This document shows, piece by piece, positions 7,711 to 20,127 of a stretch of DNA of 64,000 bases (the stretch's first letter is position 1; each line of letters starts with the position of its first letter). The DNA comes from JBBIPZ01 sp037442505 [NCBI: Deltaproteobacteria bacterium] (GTDB taxonomy: Bacteria; CALINM01). The notes beneath the pieces are model-generated. The model was not told the DNA's origin. It searched no databases and saw only the letters and a program-made list of their open reading frames with translations. The stretch is from the NCBI GenBank assembly GCA_037442505.1, contig JBBIPZ010000001.1, positions 135,281-199,280 of the forward strand. Reading direction: 5' to 3'. The position numbers and the translations under genes are program-made.

Positions 7711-9945
7711 ATGCAAGAGGGAAGCCCTAAAATAATAAAACTAAATGAAAGTAGAAAGCAAAAGATTTCTCTCTCCCCTAATGCCATTACTGTCCTTGAG
7801 AAACGTTATCTTAAAAAATCTATTGATGGCAAGCCAATAGAAACTCCAGAAGATCTTTTTAGTCGTGTCGCAAAAACGATTGCAGATGCTGACAAAAAGT
7901 TTGGAATTGAAGATACAACCGCACTTGAAAATCAGTTTTACAACATGCTTGCAAATCTTGAGTTTATGCCAAATTCTCCAACTTTAATGAATGCTGGTAG
8001 AGAGTTAGGGCAGTTGTCTGCATGTTTTGTTTTGCCTGTTGGGGATTCGATGGAGGATATTTTTGAAACAATTAAAAACACTGCTTTGATACACAAAACT
8101 GGTGGCGGGACTGGTTTCTCATTTTCAAGATTGAGGCCTGCAAACGATATCGTTAAAAGCACTTCGGGTGTATCAAGTGGTCCCCTTCCTTTTATGAGAG
8201 CTTTTGATGCGGCGACAGAAGCGGTTAAACAAGGAGGCACAAGAAGAGGGGCTAATATGGGAATTTTGAGTGTTGACCATCCCGATATCATGGATTTTAT
8301 TATGTGTAAAGATGATAACAACGCTCTCAATAACTTTAATATATCTGTTGGACTTACTGAGAAGTTTATGGAAGCTGTTGAAAAGGATGAAGACTACGAT
8401 TTGATTAATCCTCGCACAAAAACAGTAGTAAAAAGATTAAATGCAAGAAAGGTGTTCGAAAGGTTGGTTAAACAGGCATGGAAAAATGGCGAACCAGGTA
8501 TCATCTTTCTGGATAGATTGAATAAGACAAATCCTACACCGCATATTGGAGAGTTTGAGGCTACCAATCCTTGCGGCGAGCAGCCATTATTACCTTACGA
8601 ATCCTGTAATTTGGGTTCGATTAATTTGGCTGTGATGGTGAAGGATGGAAAGGTAGATTATGACAAATTAAAAGAAACCGTGCATTTAGCTGTTCATTTT
8701 CTTGATAATGTTATTGAAGTAAATAAGTATCCTTTAAAACAGATCGAGGAAATGACAAAATCAAACAGAAAGATTGGCTTGGGCATTATGGGCTGGGCAG
8801 ATATGTTAATCCAGCTTAATATTCCATACAATTCAGAAGAGGCTTTAGAATTAGCAGATAAGGTGATGTCGTTTATTCAGAATGAGGGTTACAAAGCATC
8901 ACAGGAGCTGGCAAAGACAAGGGGCGCTTTTCCTAATTTTAAAGGTTCAATACACGATAGACCGGGGAAAGACCCAATGAGAAATGCAACAGTAACAACG
9001 ATTGCGCCAACAGGTACGATTTCGATTATTGCCAACACAACTTCTGGTATCGAACCATTATTCGCAATTTGCTACTATCGTAATGTGATGGACGGGACAA
9101 AACTGGTGGAGATAAACCCTCACTTCAAGAAGATTGCTATGGAACAAGGCTTCTATTCAGAGGAGCTTATTCAGAAGATTGCTAAGAAAGGCAGCATAAA
9201 AGATATCGAAGAAATACCCATTGATGTTAGAAAAGTTTTTGTTACCGCTCACGATATGAGCCCGGAATATCATGTAAAAATGCAGGCAGTATTTCAAAAA
9301 TACACAGACAATGCTGTTAGCAAAACAATCAATTTCTGTAACGAAGCTACCGTTGAAGATGTGGAACAGACATACATATTAGCGTACAAACTGGGATGTA
9401 AAGGAATAACAATATACAGAGACGGTTCTCGAGAAGGACAGGTGTTGAATTTAGAAAAAGAGGAAAATAAGGAGAAAAAAGAGGTCAGTGTTAAACGTGA
9501 AAGACCCAAAGCCCTTAAAGGTGCAACATATCAGATGAAAACTGGATGTGGTGCCTTATATATAACTATAAACGAAGATGATGCGGGACTATTTGAGTTA
9601 TTTACAACTATGGGCAAGGCTGGTGGTTGCGCTTCTTCCCAATGCGAAGCGATAGGCAGATTAGTATCATTAGCCTGGCGTTCGAGTATATCAGCTAAAC
9701 AGGTGATAAAACAGCTTGTTGGAATTTCCTGTCACAAGCCTTCTGGTTTTGGTGATAATAAGGTGCTTTCATGTGCTGATGCAGTAGCCAAAGCGATAGA
9801 GTTGCATTTAAAGAGCAATGGACATAAAGTAGAGATTGAAAAGGCGGTTTTTACCAGTGGGGCTTGTCCAGATTGTGGGAGCTCTTTAGAGCACGAAAGC
9901 GGTTGTGTGGTATGCAAAAACTGCAGTTATAGCGAATGCGGATAA
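7711..9945 (+). CDS. nrdJ: adenosylcobalamin-dependent (class II) ribonucleotide reductase
   Basis: Reduces ribonucleotides to deoxyribonucleotides with a B12-derived radical, without oxygen and without a second subunit. 744 residues from the ATG at 7711, which I choose because GGAGG (7701-7705) precedes it by 5 bp; earlier GTG and ATG codons at 7696-7701 would overlap that site. Key parts: first redox Cys C105 in [12 protein letters not shown], thiyl-radical Cys in the [18 protein letters not shown] loop (C288 is the one in NPCGE), the [12 protein letters not shown] loop, and a Cys-rich C-terminus (CPDCG, then [10 protein letters not shown]) that relays electrons and probably binds zinc. Expression is probably NrdR controlled (two boxes upstream). 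It converges on the radical SAM gene with only 17 bp between stops. Confidence 0.96.
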   Translation: MQEGSPKIIKLNESRKQKISLSPNAITVLEKRYLKKSIDGKPIETPEDLFSRVAKTIADADKKFGIEDTTALENQFYNMLANLEFMPNSPTLMNAGRELGQLSACFVLPVGDSMEDIFETIKNTALIHKTGGGTGFSFSRLRPANDIVKSTSGVSSGPLPFMRAFDAATEAVKQGGTRRGANMGILSVDHPDIMDFIMCKDDNNALNNFNISVGLTEKFMEAVEKDEDYDLINPRTKTVVKRLNARKVFERLVKQAWKNGEPGIIFLDRLNKTNPTPHIGEFEATNPCGEQPLLPYESCNLGSINLAVMVKDGKVDYDKLKETVHLAVHFLDNVIEVNKYPLKQIEEMTKSNRKIGLGIMGWADMLIQLNIPYNSEEALELADKVMSFIQNEGYKASQELAKTRGAFPNFKGSIHDRPGKDPMRNATVTTIAPTGTISIIANTTSGIEPLFAICYYRNVMDGTKLVEINPHFKKIAMEQGFYSEELIQKIAKKGSIKDIEEIPIDVRKVFVTAHDMSPEYHVKMQAVFQKYTDNAVSKTINFCNEATVEDVEQTYILAYKLGCKGITIYRDGSREGQVLNLEKEENKEKKEVSVKRERPKALKGATYQMKTGCGALYITINEDDAGLFELFTTMGKAGGCASSQCEAIGRLVSLAWRSSISAKQVIKQLVGISCHKPSGFGDNKVLSCADAVAKAIELHLKSNGHKVEIEKAVFTSGACPDCGSSLEHESGCVVCKNCSYSECG

Positions 9946-9962
9946 AAATTTCTTTCACCGCT

Positions 9963-11399
9963 TCAACCTGATGCAGTTAAGTCATCTTTTAGTTTTGTAT
10001 ACCACGGATTCTCAGGTTTTAACCTTTGCAAAACTTTTCTGGCTGATTTGTGGTTGCATACCGAAAGATACCAATAAAACTCTGTGATATCTTTTAAAAA
10101 AGATGTTGTAGGGCTCATTTTTATATCTTTTAAAGAAAAGCCATTTTTATTAACCGCATATTCTAACGCATTTAGATAATCTTTTTTAAACTTTTTATAG
10201 GAAGGCAGGTCGTAATAAACAATCTCTTTTTTTGAAAAAAACTCGTTAACCATGCTTTTGTTATAAAGATTGGTGCCGGGATAAATTACAAGAGGGGATA
10301 TAATTCCGTCGATTAATCCGGAAGTTTTAATAAAATTACAGGTCTCTTCAGCTTCTTCATTTGTTTCTTTAACACCACCAATAAAATAACCAAAGGGTCT
10401 AATCAGGTATCTTCTTAATGAATTGATAGCATTTTTTGCCAAAATAATATCAAATTCTTTGTTAAAAAGGTGTAAGATTCTTTTAGAAACAGCCTCGATT
10501 CCCATCTGCACCTGATCGCACCCCGACTGAGCAAGCGCATAAGCAACATCGTCATTAATGAATTTAACAGAGCCTTGAGTGTTCCATAGCATACAGATAT
10601 TTTCATCTCTTAATTCTTTCGAAAACTTAAGCACCCTTTTTTGATTCATCAAAAAGTTGTCATCACGTATGCTAAAGTATATCTGTCCAAGATTATTTCT
10701 TAAATCTTTAATATAAGACAGTAGATTTTGTGTGCTGTGGAAACGTATCTTATTTTTCCATAACACCGGAGAAGAACAAAAACTGCATCTATAAGGACAT
10801 CCCCTTGAACTAATCAGGATGGCAAAGTTTTCGTTGTCGACAAAGTTACAGTAAGGTAAAATTTGTGATGGTATATAAAAAAAATTGTCAATGTTTGCGT
10901 GGTAAGCAGTTTGGTTAGTCTTGATTAAATTGTTTGAACGATAGCAAAGCCCCTCGATATTATCAAGTTTTTCTTTGCCTTCTAAACATTTAACAATCTT
11001 TAATGCAGATATTTCCCCCTCTCCCTTTACTACAAAATCAATTTCTGGAAAGCGTATTAAAATTTCTTCTGCCAACAGTGAAAATGGACCTCCTAACACG
11101 ACAATACTTTTTTTATGATAATTTTTAATAACCTTAGCGAGATTTATAGAAGTAATATGATTGCCTGTGAAGCTGGATATGAAAGCAACTTTAATGTTAG
11201 ATGATTTTATAATGTGTGAAACATCTTTATCATCAAGATGGGATAAATTGTAAAGTCCTGGTTGATAACCATTTTTCAGAAGATAGAAAAGTATATTAAA
11301 CAATCCCATAGGTACAAAACCTGAAAAATAATCCTTTGCCTCTTTTTGTGGACCACGAAAAAACAAAAAAATATTATTAACTTGTTTTTTGTTTAACAT
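9963..11399 (-). CDS. B12-binding domain radical SAM protein of unknown reaction
   Basis: 478 residues. The first 170 form a cobalamin-binding Rossmann-like domain (VAFISSFTGNHITSIN, VVLGGPFSLLAEEIL, VVKGEGE), without the DxHxxG base motif, which is common in this group. The radical SAM cluster motif is CPYRCSFC at 201-208, followed by a TIM-barrel half with an SFSIRDDNF-like strand and QMGIEAVSKRIL. Such enzymes do methylations or rearrangements in lipid, cofactor or natural-product synthesis; the substrate cannot be read from the sequence. It is alone on its strand, divergent from cysK. The organism clearly has access to cobalamin, since nrdJ next door also needs it. Confidence 0.85.
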   Translation of the reverse strand: MLNKKQVNNIFLFFRGPQKEAKDYFSGFVPMGLFNILFYLLKNGYQPGLYNLSHLDDKDVSHIIKSSNIKVAFISSFTGNHITSINLAKVIKNYHKKSIVVLGGPFSLLAEEILIRFPEIDFVVKGEGEISALKIVKCLEGKEKLDNIEGLCYRSNNLIKTNQTAYHANIDNFFYIPSQILPYCNFVDNENFAILISSRGCPYRCSFCSSPVLWKNKIRFHSTQNLLSYIKDLRNNLGQIYFSIRDDNFLMNQKRVLKFSKELRDENICMLWNTQGSVKFINDDVAYALAQSGCDQVQMGIEAVSKRILHLFNKEFDIILAKNAINSLRRYLIRPFGYFIGGVKETNEEAEETCNFIKTSGLIDGIISPLVIYPGTNLYNKSMVNEFFSKKEIVYYDLPSYKKFKKDYLNALEYAVNKNGFSLKDIKMSPTTSFLKDITEFYWYLSVCNHKSARKVLQRLKPENPWYTKLKDDLTASG

Positions 11400-11442
11400 A
11401 AGCTAAAATTAGAACATAAATTTATGAAAAAATAAATATTAG

Positions 11443-11471
11443 TTGACAATGTGTGTTTTTTGTGATTAAAT
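11443..11471 (+). promoter_or_regulatory. sigma70-type promoter of cysK-metY
   Basis: TTGACA at 11443-11448, 17 bp, then TTAAAT at 11466-11471 with TGTGA just before, giving a partial extended -10. It lies 31 bp before the cysK start and its AAGGAGG ribosome site. No leader RNA structure such as a T-box or S-box fits in this short gap. Confidence 0.6.
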
Positions 11472-11502
11472 ACTACTATAAAAGTAAAGAAAGGAGGTTG
11501 GC

Positions 11503-13753
<2,251 letters not shown>

Positions 13754-13761
13754 TATGAACA

Positions 13762-13794
13762 AAGGCGGGAAAATTTCAAAAATTTTTCCGCCTT
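13762..13794. terminator. hairpin between convergent metY and RNase G genes
   Basis: 15-bp stem: the left arm at 13762-13776 begins AAGGCGG, the right arm at 13780-13794 ends CCGCCTT, with one G-T pair and a 3-base loop. The AT half of the stem supplies A and T runs on both strands, so it probably ends transcription in both directions, although no separate T-run follows. Confidence 0.65.
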
Positions 13795-13804
13795 AAAAGT
13801 TTAA

Positions 13805-15325
13805 TCATAAATACAACACTTCGTATTGATTCCACAACAAATCTTTTGAGACCTCTATAATAACATCCTTTTTCGTTAAAACTTTAAGGGCATCTATAAC
13901 CTTTTTCTCTTCACCAAAGAGGATATCGCCCATTTCACGTCCCACCTTTAGAAACGCCTTTTTAGTTTGATTTTTAATCAAGTTTTTATACAGTTCTCTA
14001 AAAATTTCGTTACATACAGTCTTTCTGGATAGTATAAAACCTTTTCCTTCACAGCAAGGGCAGGTTTCTCCCAATATTTTTGAAAGGCTGTTTCGTGTTC
14101 TTTTTCTTGTTAACTCAACGAGTCCCAGATCTGTCATTGGATTCAGAAAAATCTTTGTCCTATCGCGCATGCATTCAGCCTCAAGCAGCTTAAAAACCTT
14201 TTCTTTGTTTGCTGTCTCTTTCATATCGATAAAATCAATGATTATAATCCCGCCAATATTCCTGAGTCTTAACTGATATGGAATCTCCTTAGCTGCTTCC
14301 ATATTTGTTTGTAGTATTGTTGTTTCGAGATTATCTTTCCCAACAAACTTACCAGTATTAACATCTATTATTGTGAGCGCCTCTGTTTCGTCTATAACTA
14401 TATACCCACCCGATTTCAACCAGATATAACGTTCTAAAGCCTTGGAAATTTCCAGCTCAATGCCATATTTTTCAAACAAAGGTTGTTCTTCCTGATAAAG
14501 CTCAACAAAAACTGATTCTTCAGGCCAGAAGTCATTTATGTATTTTACAAGCTTTTCATAGATGTCTTTATTGTCAATGATAATTTTACCAATCTCTTCC
14601 GATGGCATGTCTCTTACAAGTCTGTAAGGAAGTTCTAATTCTTCATAAATGGTTGATGGTGCTGAATGCATATTTTTTTTCTCACAAATATGCTCCCATA
14701 CTCGAATCAGATAGTTCATATCACGTTTTAACTCTGTTTCTGACTTGCCTTCTGCAGCTGTTCTTACAATAAAACCAAAACTGGCAGTTCTTAACGACTC
14801 GACAATATTTTTTAGTCTTTCTTTTTCCTGTTCGTTTTGTATCCTGTGCGATACCCCAATATGTTCTGAAAAAGGCAACAATACAAGATATCTTCCCGGA
14901 ATGGCGATATTGGTTGTTACTCTTGCACCTTTTGTACCGCGAGGACATTTCTCTGTTTGAACGAGAATTTCTTGTCCTTCTTTTATCAAATCCTGAATTT
15001 TTGCAGTTATCTGTAAAGATTCTTTTGTTTCCAACTCTTCGCCTTCAATAGTTTCTTCATCAATAGTTGTTTCAAACGGGTCGTCATAGGTAATAGAATA
15101 GGGAGCTAAATCTTTAACGTATAAGAAGGCAGCCTTTTCAAGGCCTATATCTATGAACGCAGACTGCATTCCTGGCAAAATACGCAAAACTCTGCCTTTG
15201 TAAATATTACCAATATTTTCGTTTGTATTCCCACGGTCTATAAAGATTTCAACAGGAGTCCCATTTTCAAGTAAGACAGCCCTTGTCTCGAAAGGTGTTA
15301 AATTAATTATAAGTTCACGTGCCAA
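13805..15325 (-). CDS. rng: ribonuclease G
   Basis: 506 residues, the short RNase E/G form without the degradosome scaffold tail. It has an N-terminal S1 RNA-binding domain split by the usual insertion (NIGNIYKGRVLRILPGMQSAFIDIG), the catalytic DNase I-like region with IIDVNTGKFVG and IIIIDFIDM holding the two metal-binding Asp residues, and the zinc link CPCC-EGKG that joins subunits. The endonuclease cuts A/U-rich single-stranded RNA in rRNA maturation and mRNA decay. It overlaps the upstream radical SAM gene by 11 bp, a pairing common in bacteria, where rplU and rpmA often follow; here they do not. Confidence 0.96.
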   Translation of the reverse strand: MARELIINLTPFETRAVLLENGTPVEIFIDRGNTNENIGNIYKGRVLRILPGMQSAFIDIGLEKAAFLYVKDLAPYSITYDDPFETTIDEETIEGEELETKESLQITAKIQDLIKEGQEILVQTEKCPRGTKGARVTTNIAIPGRYLVLLPFSEHIGVSHRIQNEQEKERLKNIVESLRTASFGFIVRTAAEGKSETELKRDMNYLIRVWEHICEKKNMHSAPSTIYEELELPYRLVRDMPSEEIGKIIIDNKDIYEKLVKYINDFWPEESVFVELYQEEQPLFEKYGIELEISKALERYIWLKSGGYIVIDETEALTIIDVNTGKFVGKDNLETTILQTNMEAAKEIPYQLRLRNIGGIIIIDFIDMKETANKEKVFKLLEAECMRDRTKIFLNPMTDLGLVELTRKRTRNSLSKILGETCPCCEGKGFILSRKTVCNEIFRELYKNLIKNQTKKAFLKVGREMGDILFGEEKKVIDALKVLTKKDVIIEVSKDLLWNQYEVLYL

Positions 15326-17723
15326 AAACTTCTCCCCCTTTTAGAAATACATTTGTTTTCACCAGTTCAAATGGACTGACTTCTCTCTTTGCCAGGTAAG
15401 ATGCAAACTCTATTGGCTTAAGCCCACCCTGTGTTTGAATTATAGTAAAAAAAGTTTTGCCAAATTTATTAGTTACTTCAGTAACAAAATCATTTGTGTT
15501 AAAAACCTTATCCTTACCTTTTCTTTTTACCACAATTTGTTCTGAATTGTCAAAAATATAATAACCGTCGATTTTAAACTGAAAGGTATTTGCGATTTTG
15601 TCAACGCTTTCCCTGTATGAGGTTTCTGACAAATAAACTATCTTCAAACCATATATGTTAAGTTTTTCGAACTTTTCTAAACTTTTTTTGATATCAAACT
15701 GATTTGCTTCAAAAATTAAAACCTCACATTCGCTTTCCATCCCAAGTGGCAACGCCCAACCACAATCAATCAATGGTTGAGGATTAAATCCTTTTGAGTA
15801 TAAAACAGGAACTTCACATATCTTTAATATTCTATGCCATAATCGCATGATATCAAGAGCACCTAAAAACCTCATTTCAGACTTTTTCTGATAAACAAGA
15901 ATGTAACGTTTTTTTTCAGGCTCCAGAATTTTTTCGGGCATTTCAATTGACTCTGCTTTTTTTGTGAAGATGTTTTTAAACTGTTTAAAGTCACAAGCTC
16001 CACAATTAGAACATTTTTCAAACCTACAGTCGGGAGTTTTCTCCTTACTGAAATATTTTTTATATTCTGAAACAAGAAACTCTTTGCTTACGCCAGTTAA
16101 AATAAACTCCCATGGCAGTTGCTCATCAATCCGGTAACCTTTTAAACAATCTTCAATTTTTAAGTTAAGTTTGTCAATCGCTTCCTGCCAAAAACTGAAA
16201 TTGATATGTTCATCCCAGGCATCAAAGATAGCCCCTCTTTTAAAGGCATTAAGAATGATGTCAGAAGTTTTTTCGTCGCCTCGAGAAATAATCCCCTCAA
16301 GTATGCTCATGTAAGGATTGTGAAGACGAAGAAAAACTTTCTTTTCTTTGTAGAATATGTCCTTTAGCAAACGTTGCTTTTCCTGAATTTCCTTAAGGCT
16401 GTTCATTTTACACCACTGTAAGGGTGTATGTGGCTTAGGAACAAAAGTTGAAAATGACAGAGTAATATTTGCCTTGTTGTTTGATTCTTTCAGGATAGAT
16501 TTAACAAACTCATATATTTCGTAGATACCATCTAAATTTTCATCAGGCAAACCTATCATATAGTAGAGTTTGATGTTTAGCCAGCCTAAATTGAATGCGG
16601 TTTTGATGTCTTTTTTTAGATCCTCATAGCTGATATTTTTATTTAATGCGGTCTGAAACGAAGGGTATGTTTCTGGTGCAACAGTAAGGCCTGTTTTTCG
16701 AAAAGAACATATCTTTTTTGCCATGTCATCGTTAATGCTGCCAACACGCAAAGAAGGCAGCGAAAGAGATGCCTTAAATATATCAGAAATTTTATACAGA
16801 CAGTCAAAAAGTAAGGAAAAATTGGAATAATCTGTTATGCTTAGAGATGATGGAGAAAATTCGTCAAAACCAGTTTTTACAAGCCCTGTAGTAAATAGAT
16901 TTGTTATTTTAGAGATATCCCTTTCTCTGTACGGCCTTTGTGCCATTCCAGCAAAACAAAAACGACATCCTCTTGTGCATCCTCTTGCAGCCTCGATAGA
17001 AAGCCTGTTAAACGTTGTTTCAATCAAAGGGACAAGAGGCGTTCCAGGGTCTGCAGCATTCAGATCCTTAATAGTTGCCTTTTTTATAAAAATCTTGTTT
17101 TTTTCATGTTTGGACGGGACGTAAACGTATGACAGTTTAGATAATTCAAAAATAATAGCATCTTTGTCAGTAAGGTTATCTTTGATAATATTGCTAATTT
17201 CTACAATTGCGTCTTCACCATCACCAATTACGAACGCATCGAAAAATGGAGAAAGAGGCAAAGGATTAAAAGCTAATGTTCCACCACCTATGATAAGTGG
17301 CTTGGATTTTCTGTCGTTGTAGTGGAGGGGTATTTTTGATAGTTCTAAAAACTTTAAAATATTAGTTACTGTTAACTCGTAAGGTAGAGTGATGCCAACA
17401 ACATCAAATGCGTAAGCTGGTTGTTTGCTTTCTAAAGAAAGCGGCGGAATATCATGTTGTTCCATCAATTTTATAGCATCCATTGCAGGCATGAAAAAGC
17501 GTTCGGCAAGAGTTTCGTTGTTCCTGTTTAGAATGCTATAAAGAATGGATATACCAAGATTGGAACTGCCCAATTCGTAAAGGTCAGGAAAGAAAAGCCC
17601 CCATTTGAGTTTTACACCGTTCCAGTCTTTTTTAACAGCATTAATTTCGTTTCCAATATAGCGGGCAGGTTTCTGGCAGAAACGCAAAACCTTTTCATCA
17701 AAAATAGAATAATAATCGGTCAT
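15315..17723 (-). CDS. TIGR03960-type B12/radical SAM protein fused to DUF2344
   Basis: 802 residues joining two families that are separate genes in many Firmicutes. Residues 1-about 600 are the TIGR03960 type: an N-terminal Rossmann-like half with LIIGGGTLAFNPLPLSPFF and GDGED, then the radical SAM motif C249-C253-C256 (ARGCTRGCRFCFAG). A small Cys cluster (CRFEKCSNCGACDFK) follows near 570. From about 605 the DUF2344/TIGR03936 module begins (YILVYQKKSEMRFLGALD and SKGFNPQPLIDCGWALPLG). The persistent neighbourhood with RNase E/G genes suggests a role in rRNA or ribosome modification, but no reaction is established. It overlaps both neighbours (11 and 4 bp). Confidence 0.92.
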   Translation of the reverse strand: MTDYYSIFDEKVLRFCQKPARYIGNEINAVKKDWNGVKLKWGLFFPDLYELGSSNLGISILYSILNRNNETLAERFFMPAMDAIKLMEQHDIPPLSLESKQPAYAFDVVGITLPYELTVTNILKFLELSKIPLHYNDRKSKPLIIGGGTLAFNPLPLSPFFDAFVIGDGEDAIVEISNIIKDNLTDKDAIIFELSKLSYVYVPSKHEKNKIFIKKATIKDLNAADPGTPLVPLIETTFNRLSIEAARGCTRGCRFCFAGMAQRPYRERDISKITNLFTTGLVKTGFDEFSPSSLSITDYSNFSLLFDCLYKISDIFKASLSLPSLRVGSINDDMAKKICSFRKTGLTVAPETYPSFQTALNKNISYEDLKKDIKTAFNLGWLNIKLYYMIGLPDENLDGIYEIYEFVKSILKESNNKANITLSFSTFVPKPHTPLQWCKMNSLKEIQEKQRLLKDIFYKEKKVFLRLHNPYMSILEGIISRGDEKTSDIILNAFKRGAIFDAWDEHINFSFWQEAIDKLNLKIEDCLKGYRIDEQLPWEFILTGVSKEFLVSEYKKYFSKEKTPDCRFEKCSNCGACDFKQFKNIFTKKAESIEMPEKILEPEKKRYILVYQKKSEMRFLGALDIMRLWHRILKICEVPVLYSKGFNPQPLIDCGWALPLGMESECEVLIFEANQFDIKKSLEKFEKLNIYGLKIVYLSETSYRESVDKIANTFQFKIDGYYIFDNSEQIVVKRKGKDKVFNTNDFVTEVTNKFGKTFFTIIQTQGGLKPIEFASYLAKREVSPFELVKTNVFLKGGEVFGT

Positions 17724-18499
17724 ACAGCTATTTTAATGTTTGCTTTTAATCTTTGCCAGTTAAACAAACAAACATTTACTTCATTTTCATTATGCATTTC
17801 AAAGGTTATCCATCGTAGTTTTTTAGGCAAGAGTTGTACGAAAAATTTGAAAGGAAATGAACCATTACCAACTGGTAGGTGTTGATCCATGTATCCCAGA
17901 TTGTCGTGTAAATGTAGCGCAATAGTATATTTGCCCATCAAACTAAACCATTCTTCAAGTGTAACATTAGAAAAGATATTGAAATGTCCTGTATCAAAGC
18001 AGTGTCCCAAAAACGGAGAATCAAAATGTTTTATAAAGGCATACAGTCTGGAATGATTGTCTTCGAAGATATTTTCAACTGCCAAGTGTATCTTTTTTTC
18101 TTCAGCTTTTTTAAGTATGGGAGTGAAATTTTTGATAGCAAGGTTAAGCCAGTTGTCTTCAAAACCCCTAAAACGAAAAGGATCATAGCCAGGGTGAACA
18201 ACAATCCCTGAGGCGTCTAAAACACGTGCTAATTCAATGGTTTTAATAAGTCTTTTGTATGTAATATCTATAATAGCAGGGTCAGTTGCTGCAATATTGA
18301 TATCAAGAAAAGGCGCATGCACAGATGGCTTTAATCCTGCAGCTTTAAAACTATTTGCTTCAGGTTCAAAAGATCTCAAATCAATGTTATCAAGATCTTT
18401 ACCTGTAAAATAAAGTTCAGGATTAATCCTTCTTTTTAAAATTATCGGCAAATATTTTTTTAAATCTGCATATGGTAGATGAACGTTAAAGCTTTCCAT
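17720..18499 (-). CDS. sugar phosphate isomerase/epimerase family (AP endonuclease 2-like TIM barrel)
   Basis: 259 residues with the xylose-isomerase-like TIM-barrel signature: VHAPFLDINIAATDP, GIVVHPGYDPF, LAVENIFEDN, and LGHCFDTGHFNIF followed by ALHLHDNLG. These His, Glu and Asp residues form the usual divalent-metal site. The family includes sugar epimerases and endonuclease IV-like proteins; the length and absence of the full endonuclease IV motif set favour an isomerase. It overlaps the radical SAM gene (ATGA) and the K+ channel gene, so it is in the same transcript. The substrate is unknown. Confidence 0.8.
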   Translation of the reverse strand: MESFNVHLPYADLKKYLPIILKRRINPELYFTGKDLDNIDLRSFEPEANSFKAAGLKPSVHAPFLDINIAATDPAIIDITYKRLIKTIELARVLDASGIVVHPGYDPFRFRGFEDNWLNLAIKNFTPILKKAEEKKIHLAVENIFEDNHSRLYAFIKHFDSPFLGHCFDTGHFNIFSNVTLEEWFSLMGKYTIALHLHDNLGYMDQHLPVGNGSFPFKFFVQLLPKKLRWITFEMHNENEVNVCLFNWQRLKANIKIAV

Positions 18500-19514
18500 A
18501 AGCTAAATCCTCCAGTTTGGATAAGTGATCCTTGTTTCCTAAAGCGATAAAGATGTCTCCCGCTTCGATTTTGTATTTTGATTTTGGGTTAAACTCCATC
18601 CTGCCATCGTGCTTTTTAACAGCAATGATAATAGTTTCAGTGATTTCTCGTATCTTACTTTCTAAAATGGTTTTGCCACAAAGAGACGAGTTTTCAGAAA
18701 CAAGTATTTCTTCCATTTTAAGTGGGGAGCCTTTTTCGTTAGTTCCGCCAGTGGTCACTTCTATAAAATCTACAACGCTGGGTTTCAAAATAGCTAACGC
18801 CATTCTTTCTCCACCAATTGTATACGGTGATATCACCTTATTGGCTCCGGCTTTAAGCATCTTTTGTTCAGAACTATCTTCCGCAGAGCGTGAAATGATG
18901 TATATATCGGGATTAAGTTGTCTCGCTGTTAGGACTATAAATACGTTGTCAGCATCAGATGAAACGACGCTCACGAGTCCTTTTGCTTTCATAATTCCAG
19001 CTGAAATCAAGGTGTCTTCTCTTGTTGAATCGTCAATTAAATATAAATAACCTTCGCTTTCGATACGAATTTCCATTGAAGGGTCTTTTTCTATCACCAC
19101 AAAAGGCAAATTTTGCTCATTAAGCCTTTTGCATATATAGGCGCCCATTCTGCCGAAACCACAGATGATATAATGGTCCTTTAGTCTTTCTATCATTTTT
19201 TTTCTCCTTTTTAATACCCATACTTGTTTGAGTTCGCCTTCGATTATGATAGATGTGATTACAGAGTAACCGTAAGCCACCGTTGATACACCAAATAAAA
19301 TTAGTAAGGATGTAAAAATTTTACCTGAGGTGGATAAGTCTTTAACTTCCTTGAAACCAACAGTAGCAATAGTAATTATAGTCATATAGATGGCATCCAG
19401 TGGTTCATAGTCTTCAATTAAAATATATCCCAGAGTGCCCACTATAATAGTAAAAACTATTGCCCCCATTACCAACCACAATTTTTTTATAGTAACGTTG
19501 TATATTATTGGCAT
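18486..19514 (-). CDS. potassium channel with RCK (TrkA-N and TrkA-C) domains
   Basis: 342 residues. Two membrane helices (about 12-33 and 66-92) flank a pore loop with filter T51-V-G-F54. The following residues are KEV rather than the usual GD; this variant occurs in bacterial RCK channels. Residues 110-230 form the RCK Rossmann domain with GFGRMG (119-124) and an acidic end of strand 2 (VVIEKD). Residues about 255-340 form the TrkA-C ligand-binding domain. It likely forms a tetrameric gated K+ channel of the MthK/GsuK kind, in the inner membrane. It is the first gene of the minus-strand run that leads to RNase G. Confidence 0.9.
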   Translation of the reverse strand: MPIIYNVTIKKLWLVMGAIVFTIIVGTLGYILIEDYEPLDAIYMTIITIATVGFKEVKDLSTSGKIFTSLLILFGVSTVAYGYSVITSIIIEGELKQVWVLKRRKKMIERLKDHYIICGFGRMGAYICKRLNEQNLPFVVIEKDPSMEIRIESEGYLYLIDDSTREDTLISAGIMKAKGLVSVVSSDADNVFIVLTARQLNPDIYIISRSAEDSSEQKMLKAGANKVISPYTIGGERMALAILKPSVVDFIEVTTGGTNEKGSPLKMEEILVSENSSLCGKTILESKIREITETIIIAVKKHDGRMEFNPKSKYKIEAGDIFIALGNKDHLSKLEDLAYGKL

Positions 19515-19537
19515 ATTCGACCTTTATATTTTATACT
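19508..19537 (+). promoter_or_regulatory. possible promoter of rsmD
   Basis: TTGGCA at 19508-19513, an 18-bp spacer, and TATACT at 19532-19537. It overlaps the start of the divergent K+ channel gene and leads to the TTG start of rsmD. Confidence 0.5.
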
Positions 19538-19575
19538 AAAAAAGCGCAAAAAAAAAACTTAAAAGGCTGGTTAAA

Positions 19576-20127
19576 TTGAAAGTAGCAGCAGGTAAACTAA
19601 AGGGGCTTCTTTTAAAAGGACCAAGGCATATTCGACCTGTCACATCTTTTATTAAAGAGGCAATCTTTAATATACTTCAGACGATTGACTGGAACAATGC
19701 GAAGGTCCTGGATCTGTTTGCAGGTGCAGGTAATTTTGGTATAGAGGCGATAAGCAGAGGTGCTAAATATGTTGTGTTTGTTGATATATCTAAAGAAACT
19801 AAACGTTATGTATCAAGCAATTTATCAAATGTTGACTGGAATGGAACTGTCATTATTGGTGATTTTAGGGATATAGTAAAAAAGTTTTTTAAAAAAAACG
19901 AAAAATTTAATATAATTTTTGCAGACCCTCCTTTTGACAACGAACTGGGTATGGAGTTAGTTAATCTGTTCGAAAGATATAACATATTGGTAGAAGATGG
20001 TACACTTATATTAAGGGTTAGAGACAAAGAAAAGGTAGAGTTTTCTGAAAAGTGGCAGGTAGAAAGTAGATTTTACGGCGATTCGGCAGTCTATTTTATT
20101 AAGAGAAGGCAAGCATGCGAACATTAA
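19576..20127 (+). CDS. rsmD: 16S rRNA (guanine(966)-N(2))-methyltransferase
   Basis: 183 residues. The N-terminal KVAAGKLKGLLLKGP and RPVTSFIKEAIFNIL are typical of RsmD. The SAM site is DLFAGAGNFGIEAISRGA and the N-methyltransferase motif is FADPPFD. It methylates G966 of 16S rRNA in the 30S subunit. The start is a TTG at 19576, the only candidate that keeps the conserved first strand. It is followed by coaD one gene later, a common rsmD-coaD pairing. Confidence 0.95.
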   Translation: MKVAAGKLKGLLLKGPRHIRPVTSFIKEAIFNILQTIDWNNAKVLDLFAGAGNFGIEAISRGAKYVVFVDISKETKRYVSSNLSNVDWNGTVIIGDFRDIVKKFFKKNEKFNIIFADPPFDNELGMELVNLFERYNILVEDGTLILRVRDKEKVEFSEKWQVESRFYGDSAVYFIKRRQACEH

